From contig CABTWE010000017.1 of NCBI GenBank assembly GCA_902488465.1, positions 1 through 10,404 on the forward strand: a stretch of 10,404 bases of DNA, in the 5' to 3' direction. The notes under the pieces were generated by a model. That model saw only the letters and a list, made by a program, of their open reading frames with translations, searched no databases and was not told the origin of the DNA. Origin of the DNA: an uncultured Tissierellia bacterium. GTDB lineage: Bacteria; Bacillota; Clostridia; Tissierellales; Peptoniphilaceae. How positions within the stretch are numbered: position 1 is the stretch's first letter; each line of letters starts with the position of its first letter. Position numbers and translations under genes: made by a program. Below are positions 6,126-10,404 of this stretch, piece by piece.

Positions 6126-7012
6126 TAATTCGAATTCTCAATAATATCATAATAATAAGGATTTTTCTTCCCTACATCTTTGTATGTCTTATAAATTGCA
6201 ATGTTTTGATCTATATCGTTCTTGTCAATTTTAAGACCTCTCACCTTTGTCATAAGAGCCGCAACTTCATCACGTCTTATTGCTCTGTCCGGATTTTTCA
6301 CATTTTCGAGTCTTTTAAGCCAACCTTCAATGAAGGCTTTTTGCATAAATCCTCGACTCCAATGTTTTTCCGGAACACCGACTGTGTTACCGATTGCTTC
6401 TCCAATATTTTTGAATCGAGCCAAAACCGTAATTGCTTCCCCAAGAGTGATATTGTAATTTGGTCTCATGTTTCCAAACTCGTCACCTTTCATAAACCCG
6501 ACTTCCTTAGCTTTTTTCATAACAGCATCATACCAAATTTCACTCTTGTCGAAGTCCACTTTCATAAGTCTCAGAACAATTGTCGCAAATTCCGCACGAT
6601 TAAGATTGTCCGCAGGTCTGAAAAGTTCGGAGCTGTCCCCTACAAAAACAGGATTTTTTTTCATTTCAGATTTGTCTATGCCGAAATTGTCTATAAGGCT
6701 TTTGAGCTCATCAACTTTCAAGTTGTTTAAATCTATTTTCATCATATAGTCCTTGAGAGCCTTTACAGCTTTGTGATAACCCGGTCTGTCCTTGTATCTT
6801 CTTATAAGTTCCTCAATTTGGTAGATGTATTTGTTTGCAATCTCCTTGATATTAAGTTCCTCTTCATCTCGCTCTTTGCTTTTAAGCGTTTCGTCAGTTT
6901 CACCCTCCGCAAGTAGTGACGGCATAAACATAAAGAAAAGTCCGGCAATCATTGCGGCAGCAAGAATAATAGCCAAATATTTTGCAAGTTTTCTCGCAAA
7001 TTTATTTCTCAT
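6125..7012 (-). CDS. Cell-surface protein with three SLH motifs
   Basis: A 295-residue exported or membrane-anchored protein. A basic start (MRNKFARKLAK) is followed by a hydrophobic stretch (about 12-34) and a plausible signal peptidase site after SLLA (residue 35). Residues 36-110 are charged and helical. Three S-layer homology repeats follow: about 118-170 (FRPADNLNRAEFATIVLRLM at 131-150), 160-203 (ITLGEAITVLARF) and 217-259 (DRAIRRDEVAALMTKVRG). SLH triplets usually bind pyruvylated secondary cell-wall polymer. The short length leaves no large effector domain, so it may be an anchor or structural wall protein. Its ATG abuts the stop of the hydrolase gene, with a GGAGGG site inside that gene. 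It lies in a replication operon and overlaps tmk, which is unexpected. Confidence 0.85.
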   Translation of the reverse strand: MRNKFARKLAKYLAIILAAAMIAGLFFMFMPSLLAEGETDETLKSKERDEEELNIKEIANKYIYQIEELIRRYKDRPGYHKAVKALKDYMMKIDLNNLKVDELKSLIDNFGIDKSEMKKNPVFVGDSSELFRPADNLNRAEFATIVLRLMKVDFDKSEIWYDAVMKKAKEVGFMKGDEFGNMRPNYNITLGEAITVLARFKNIGEAIGNTVGVPEKHWSRGFMQKAFIEGWLKRLENVKNPDRAIRRDEVAALMTKVRGLKIDKNDIDQNIAIYKTYKDVGKKNPYYYDIIENSN

Positions 7013-7753
7013 TTAATTGTTTCCCTCCCTACTTTTTAACCACGCATCCATGATTTCCATAGACTTTACAGTCATCTCATGAGTGGTACGTGGTAAAATT
7101 GTGTGATTCAATTTAGATTTGTCCTTGTAAAAAGGCACAAGAGAATTGTATACCTTTTCGTTAAATCTTGCAGGCACGATTATATCTTTGTCCCCATCAA
7201 TCATCAGAATATCACGATTCTCAAGTTTCGACAAATGCTCACTCGGACTATAATATCTAATAGTATCCTTAATTTTCTTTAAGGCCTCGTCATCATTAAA
7301 AAAGATTTTGTTGAAATATTCGCTCAAGGCTTCATAGTCGAGTGTACCGTTAAACATTACAAGCTTTCCGAAAGGAATTTTTACAAATGCCCCGGCAGCC
7401 GCCATCGCTCCCATTGAATGTCCACAAAATACGATATCATTCGGAGAAAAACCCTTCTTTTCACAGAGATAATTTATCAAATCCGGACTTTCGGTAATCG
7501 TTTTTACAAGAATATCCCAGAAATTTATATCCGGCTTTTCATAATCAGGATTGCACTCGTCCGCCCTTAGACCATGACCCGAAGCATCCGGTAAAAGCAC
7601 ATAGTATCCGAGCGAAGAAAGAATTCTTGCTCTGAATAAACTCTTCTCCTTTGAAGAGCTGAAGCCGTGATAATAAATAATAGCCGTCTTCGCCCTTTGA
7701 ATCGGCGTAAGTTCCGTAAGAGGATTTCCATTGATCTTTATTTCAAATTCCAA
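7013..7753 (-). CDS. Alpha/beta-hydrolase (serine esterase-like)
   Basis: A 246-residue soluble hydrolase. HGFSSSKE (29-36) forms the oxyanion-hole region, GHSMG (111-115) carries the nucleophile Ser113, and GDKDIIVP (187-194) carries the probable acid Asp190. TTHEMT (223-228) carries His225. The HG(F/S)(T/S)S.KE and LPDASGHG pattern resembles YitV-type esterases of Bacillus. The substrate is unknown. The best start is TTG (7751-7753), placed 9 bases after GGAGG in a GGAGGTGA site. It follows ung by 19 bp and abuts the SLH gene, so it is part of the operon. Confidence 0.87.
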   Translation of the reverse strand: MEFEIKINGNPLTELTPIQRAKTAIIYYHGFSSSKEKSLFRARILSSLGYYVLLPDASGHGLRADECNPDYEKPDINFWDILVKTITESPDLINYLCEKKGFSPNDIVFCGHSMGAMAAAGAFVKIPFGKLVMFNGTLDYEALSEYFNKIFFNDDEALKKIKDTIRYYSPSEHLSKLENRDILMIDGDKDIIVPARFNEKVYNSLVPFYKDKSKLNHTILPRTTHEMTVKSMEIMDAWLKSREGNN

Positions 7754-7772
7754 AATTCTTCACCTCCAAATG

Positions 7773-8426
7773 CTAGGACCAATCGACAGGAGTTCTGCCG
7801 ATTTTTTGAAGTCTGTCATTGACATTTTTAAAAACATTGCTTCCGAAAAAGCCTTTATATGCGGAAAATGGCGACGGATGTGCCGCAGTCACAATATTTT
7901 CCTTGTGCTTTATGAGAGGCATCTTGTCCATTGCCTTTCTTCCCAAAAGCAAAAACACAACATCGTCTCTCTCGCCAAGTTTTTCAATAACAAAATCCGT
8001 AAAGCGATTCCAATTCAAAAAATCATGGCTCATCGGCTCGCCCTTTCTCACAGAAAGAGCGGTGTTTAAAAACAAAACACCGGTTCGAGCGACCTTTGAA
8101 AAATCTGTCGTTTGAGGATGATGACCAAACTCATCGTCCATCTCTTTAAAAATATTCATAAGACTTGGCGGAACCCTCATTCCCTCATTTACAGAAAAAC
8201 TTAGTCCGTTTGCCATGCCCGGCGTATGATATGGGTCCTGACCCAAAAATACAAGCTTGACATCTTTAAAAGGTGTCAAATAAAACGCACGAAAAACCTC
8301 ATCGGATGGTGGATAACATCTGTGAGTTCTGTATTCCGTCTCGAGCTTTTGCAAAAGTTCTGAAAAATATTCTGTTTCTGTAATAGGCAAAAGTGTTTCA
8401 TGCCAGTCGTTTCTAAATATATTCAT
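7773..8426 (-). CDS. ung: Uracil-DNA glycosylase, family 1
   Basis: A 217-residue base-excision repair enzyme that removes uracil from DNA. The family-1 catalytic motif GQDPYH (62-67, with Asp64 activating water) is intact. So are GLSFSV (74-79), GVLFLNTALSVR (116-127) and the HPSP loop with His183. The residue after HPSP is Phe187, where E. coli has the intercalating Leu191. The length is normal. The ATG at 8424-8426 has no ribosome site, and a predicted promoter would place the transcription start at or within a base or two of it. This is the first gene of the leftward operon. Its joint transcription with dTMP kinase fits a uracil/thymine DNA-quality theme, which is inference. Confidence 0.95.
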   Translation of the reverse strand: MNIFRNDWHETLLPITETEYFSELLQKLETEYRTHRCYPPSDEVFRAFYLTPFKDVKLVFLGQDPYHTPGMANGLSFSVNEGMRVPPSLMNIFKEMDDEFGHHPQTTDFSKVARTGVLFLNTALSVRKGEPMSHDFLNWNRFTDFVIEKLGERDDVVFLLLGRKAMDKMPLIKHKENIVTAAHPSPFSAYKGFFGSNVFKNVNDRLQKIGRTPVDWS

Positions 8427-8432
8427 ATATAT

Positions 8433-8461
8433 ATTTTATCACAATGACCATTCTTCTTCAA
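8433..8461 (-). promoter_or_regulatory. Promoter of ung and the leftward operon
   Basis: On the minus strand, TTGAAG (8456-8461) is followed after 17 bases by TAAAAT (8433-8438). Only six bases (ATATAT) lie between the -10 box and the ATG of ung. The expected start of transcription is therefore the ATG itself, implying a leaderless message. Its -35 box abuts that of the divergent promoter. Confidence 0.55.
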
Positions 8462-8490
8462 GTGACAAATGAAATAAACTATGCTATAAT
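8462..8490 (+). promoter_or_regulatory. Promoter of the flavin-reductase/YitT pair
   Basis: GTGACA (8462-8467) is separated by exactly 17 bases from a consensus TATAAT (8485-8490) with a TGC extended -10. Transcription would start near 8497, leaving a leader of about 29 bases that contains the ribosome site GGAGGAG (8512-8518). This is the best-matching promoter in the window. Confidence 0.7.
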
Positions 8491-8525
8491 TTATATACTA
8501 CAATATGATTTGGAGGAGTAATAAT

Positions 8526-8957
8526 ATGAAAAATAATGATTTTATTCTTTTCGCCAAAAAGAACAATGGAGAAATTAACGGAATGACTTGCGGATGGGTC
8601 ACAGACGGAATACTTTGGAACAAAAATGTAAAGATGGTCTTTGTAAGAAAATCACGTTACACATACGAATTTTTGATGGACTCAGACCACTTCTTCACCG
8701 CAAAGTTTGACGACGAAAAACTTTTGAACTACTTTGGTTCAGTCACCGGAAGAGATGAGGACAAAATAAAAAAATCCGGTCTTAAAATCGTCTCGGAAAA
8801 CGGAAGAGAAAAAGTAGAAGGCGCACTCGAAAATATTTATATGAGAAAGATCGCAGTATTTGATTCAAGCAAAGCTGAATTTCTTGACGAAGAAATTTCG
8901 AAAAAATTCAGAGAAGATGAAGATGCTCACATGATATTCGTTGGAGAAATTTTATAG
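8526..8957 (+). CDS. Flavin reductase-like (FMN-binding split-barrel) protein
   Basis: A 143-residue cytosolic protein of the flavin reductase domain family, expected to bind FMN in a dimeric split barrel. Recognisable motifs are NGMTCGW (18-24), VRKSRYTYEFL (40-50), where the family has V.VRPSRYT.E, and GRDEDK (75-80), where the family has SGRD.DKF. An in-frame ATG at 8505 exists, but the GGAGGAG site at 8512-8518 lies downstream of it and 7 bases before the ATG at 8526, so 8526 is the start. The electron partner is unknown. Ten bases separate it from the YitT-family gene, so the two are co-transcribed. Confidence 0.87.
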   Translation: MKNNDFILFAKKNNGEINGMTCGWVTDGILWNKNVKMVFVRKSRYTYEFLMDSDHFFTAKFDDEKLLNYFGSVTGRDEDKIKKSGLKIVSENGREKVEGALENIYMRKIAVFDSSKAEFLDEEISKKFREDEDAHMIFVGEIL

Positions 8958-8967
8958 AGGACATAAA

Positions 8968-9876
8968 GTGCAGAAAGATAATATAAAAACTTATAGATCA
9001 AACGAAAAACTTATAAAATATTTCGGCTCGAAATATGAAATGCGAAGAAAGCTAATGGCAATAGTTATCGGAAACCTGATATTCTCATTTGGTGTAAATG
9101 CTTTTTATACAACACACAAATTCCTCTCCGGAGGAATCGGCGGTATCTCCGTCATGCTTCAATACATCACAGGCATCGCCGCAGGTATTTCCGTCTTCTT
9201 CCTAAACTTGCCGCTCTTTTTGTTCGGACTTAGAACACTTTCTAAAAAGTTTTTAACCTACGCATTCATCTCTACAATCATACAATCCATCACGATGATA
9301 ATCTTTAAAGAAGTCGGTAACTTTATAACTTTCAAAGATCCTATGCTCTCAGCAATCGCCGGCGGTATAATAAACGGAACAGCAATGGGAATACTCTTTA
9401 AAAACGGATGCTGTCAAGGTGGATTCGACATTGTGGCGGCAGTAATGAAGAAAAAGTACAATATGCAAATTGGTTCAGCACTACTTCTTCTAAATGCAGT
9501 TGTTATCTCAATTGCAAGTTATCTATTCGGAATTGACAAAGGGGCGTACACCATAATCGCAATGTTTATCTCATACAACGTGCTCGATAAAATTCAAATG
9601 TCGAAGGGCAATTTAAAGAGCGTCACAATCATCTCAGGAAAAAGTGAAGAGATTCGACAAGCGATAAACCTTCGAATGAGCCGTGGTGTCACAGCACTTA
9701 AATCAGTTGGGGGCTGGAGTAAAAAAGAGGGACAAGTTCTTTACCTCTATGTTGAAAGAAGTGAGATTTCAATTTTAAAAAGCATAATAAATAAAATCGA
9801 TAACGATGCATTTATAGGAATCAGCGACGTCGAAGAAATTCGCGGACGTGGATTTAGAGGTGCGGATATTGAATAG
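8968..9876 (+). CDS. YitT-family membrane protein (DUF161 + DUF2179)
   Basis: A 302-residue inner-membrane protein. The N-terminal part (about 28-205) has five to six hydrophobic segments with the family motif HKFLSGGIGGIS (50-61). It also has NGCCQGGFDIVA (146-157), matching the usual G.S.GG.DI.A. Residues from about 215 to 296 form the soluble C-terminal DUF2179 domain, which shares features with PII-like sensors. The molecular role of this family is not established. GTG at 8968 is chosen because AGAGGA (8956-8961) lies 6 bases before it; a TTG at 8941 in the same frame would overlap the upstream gene without a proper site. A terminator follows. Confidence 0.9.
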   Translation: MQKDNIKTYRSNEKLIKYFGSKYEMRRKLMAIVIGNLIFSFGVNAFYTTHKFLSGGIGGISVMLQYITGIAAGISVFFLNLPLFLFGLRTLSKKFLTYAFISTIIQSITMIIFKEVGNFITFKDPMLSAIAGGIINGTAMGILFKNGCCQGGFDIVAAVMKKKYNMQIGSALLLLNAVVISIASYLFGIDKGAYTIIAMFISYNVLDKIQMSKGNLKSVTIISGKSEEIRQAINLRMSRGVTALKSVGGWSKKEGQVLYLYVERSEISILKSIINKIDNDAFIGISDVEEIRGRGFRGADIE

Positions 9877-9883
9877 GGGTCTT

Positions 9884-9912
9884 AAAACGTACAAGATTTT
9901 GTACGTTTTTTT
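9884..9912 (+). terminator. Intrinsic terminator after the YitT-family gene
   Basis: AAAACGTACAA (9884-9894) and TTGTACGTTTT (9899-9909) form a perfect 11-bp stem around a GATT loop, with seven T at 9906-9912. It starts 8 bases after the stop codon. Repeat copy 3 begins at the very next base, 9913. Confidence 0.9.
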
Positions 9913-10037
9913 ATTTGCGCGCCAATTTGCGATAAACGGTTGATTTCGTGGTTTCGTCGCTGCGACATATTTTGCAATATACCTCACTCCAAAAACACTT
10001 CATCTTAACCGTTTCTCATCAAATTGTCATCGCAAAT
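9913..10037 (-). repeat. Hairpin repeat, copy 3 (inverted, full length)
   Basis: This 125-bp unit, in opposite orientation to copies 1 and 2, has the same ends, ATTTGCG (9913-9919) and CGCAAAT (10031-10037). Plus-strand arms are CAATTTG 9923-9929 with CAAATTG 10020-10026, and AAACGGTT 9934-9941 with AACCGTTT 10007-10014. The 35-base core at 9956-9990 matches 48-82 of copy 1 with two differences. Arm sequences differ from copy 1 by paired changes that keep the pairing. The element sits directly behind the T-run of the YitT terminator, so as a transcript it would need its own promoter or read-through. Confidence 0.85.
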
Positions 10038-10066
10038 GTTTAGGTGAGCTTGGGATATAGATTTTG

Positions 10067-10138
10067 GGTTCGATATTTTATGAACAAAGCGTTGTTGGTT
10101 GAAATACATATTCTATGTGCACAAAAATGGGCGGGAGG
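10067..10138 (+). repeat. Second repeat family, copy A
   Basis: These 72 bases (GGTTCGATATTTTAT ... ATGGGCGGGAGG) recur 225 bases downstream at 10292-10363 with roughly ten differences. Copy A runs into an imperfect hairpin, GCGGGAGGACAC (10131-10142) with GTGCCGTCCCGC (10146-10157): 12-base arms, two mismatches and a 3-base loop. It is unrelated to the 125-bp hairpin repeat. Its function is unknown. Confidence 0.75.
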
Positions 10139-10204
10139 ACACACAGTGCCGTCCCGCTACGGATGCGTACATGAACATTCACAATTGTATAAACGAAATA
10201 ATTA

Positions 10205-10236
10205 TATATATGTAAATGTAATAATTTATGTATATA
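10205..10236. repeat. AT-rich imperfect inverted repeat
   Basis: TATATATGTAAAT (10205-10217) and ATTTATGTATATA (10224-10236) can pair over 13 bases with two mismatched or wobble positions and a 6-base loop. It lies between the two copies of the second repeat family. Chance formation in AT-rich DNA is possible. A small perfect hairpin, GTTGT-CATA-ACAAC, follows at 10260-10273. Confidence 0.35.
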
Positions 10237-10291
10237 TACGAACACACCAGTGGTTGTATGTTGTCATAACAACGAAAGTGCGGTATTTTTT

Positions 10292-10363
10292 GGTTCGATA
10301 TTTTATAAACACAGCGTTGTTGGTGGAAATACATATTCCATATATACAAAAATGGGCGGCGGG
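10292..10363 (+). repeat. Second repeat family, copy B
   Basis: This is the second copy of the unit at 10067-10138, in the same orientation. It shares GCGTTGTTGGT, GAAATACATATTC and CAAAAATGGGCGG. The GC-rich hairpin seen after copy A is eroded here: only GGG/CCC-type pairing between about 10361 and 10382 is left. The spacing of 225 bases is a multiple of three, which creates a spurious open frame across both copies. Confidence 0.75.
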
Positions 10364-10404
10364 ATATTATAGCCCTAACCCGTGCTTTTTGATTTGACAA
10401 AATC

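Larger units (their letters stand above)
9877..10404. other. Gene-free repeat region
   Basis: No credible gene lies between the YitT-family stop and the window end. The stretch holds the YitT terminator, hairpin repeat copy 3, and two copies of the second repeat with AT-rich sequence between them. An open frame at 10044-10397 exists, but it lacks a ribosome site, and its duplicated parts differ mostly at amino-acid-changing positions. Confidence 0.75.

Noticed and set aside
6206..6730. 174-codon plus-strand frame opposite the SLH gene
   Set aside because: It is antisense to a well-supported gene with SLH motifs, has no family resemblance, and has no start signals.
8505..8525. Upstream ATG start of the flavin-reductase-like gene
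   Set aside because: The ribosome site GGAGGAG lies after this ATG and is correctly spaced for the ATG at 8526.
9775..9987. 70-codon minus-strand frame covering the YitT 3' end and repeat copy 3
   Set aside because: It runs across the YitT terminator and the repeat; the frame is incidental and there is no ribosome site.
2..10037. Composite transposon or genomic island bounded by inverted repeats
   Set aside because: There is no transposase or integrase, and the enclosed genes are core functions in a conserved order.
10044..10397. Open frame of 117 codons with an internal duplicated segment
   Set aside because: It starts at GTG without a ribosome site. It exists because the two repeat copies are 225 bases (75 codons) apart, and differences between the copies mostly change amino acids, as expected for non-coding DNA.

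Overview
The window looks like chromosomal DNA of a low-GC Gram-positive anaerobe (Bacillota). The AT-rich genes have strong AGGAGG-type ribosome sites, and the tmk-darA-holB-ricT gene order is the one known from Bacillus and Clostridia. An SLH-domain protein, a YitT-type membrane protein and a MATE exporter fit a Peptoniphilaceae/Tissierellales-like host, but the genus is an inference.

Layout. Positions 1-302 hold two head-to-tail copies of a hairpin repeat. Next is a rightward MATE exporter (367-1713) that appears to start at a non-canonical ATT codon. It converges on a leftward radical SAM gene (1723-2628), and one hairpin serves the end of both genes. From 8426 leftward to 2713 runs a compact eight-gene operon: ung, an alpha/beta hydrolase, an SLH-domain protein, tmk, darA, holB, ricT and a DUF4298 gene. 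It ends in a clear terminator at 2674-2707. Gaps are 31 bp or less, two junctions overlap by one base (TAATG) and one is directly abutting. A divergent promoter region (8433-8490) separates this operon from a rightward pair, a flavin-reductase-like gene and a YitT-family gene (8526-9876), which ends in a terminator. The last 490 bases are gene-free: a third, inverted copy of the hairpin repeat, then a second, unrelated direct repeat of about 72 bp in two copies.

How the genes work together. The operon core combines dTTP supply (Tmk), the clamp-loader delta-prime subunit (HolB), a c-di-AMP-binding PII-like protein (DarA) and the Fe-S protein RicT, which works with RNase Y in Bacillus. Ung at the head adds uracil removal from DNA. 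The hydrolase and SLH genes are accessory insertions between ung and tmk; relative to Bacillus, yaaR and yabA are absent from the positions seen here.

The most notable signal is the 124-125 bp hairpin repeat. Copies 1 and 3 differ in their stems by paired, compensatory substitutions while a 35-nt apical core stays almost identical, the pattern expected of a structured RNA or a hairpin-dependent mobile element. Copy 2 keeps both ends but has a different middle.
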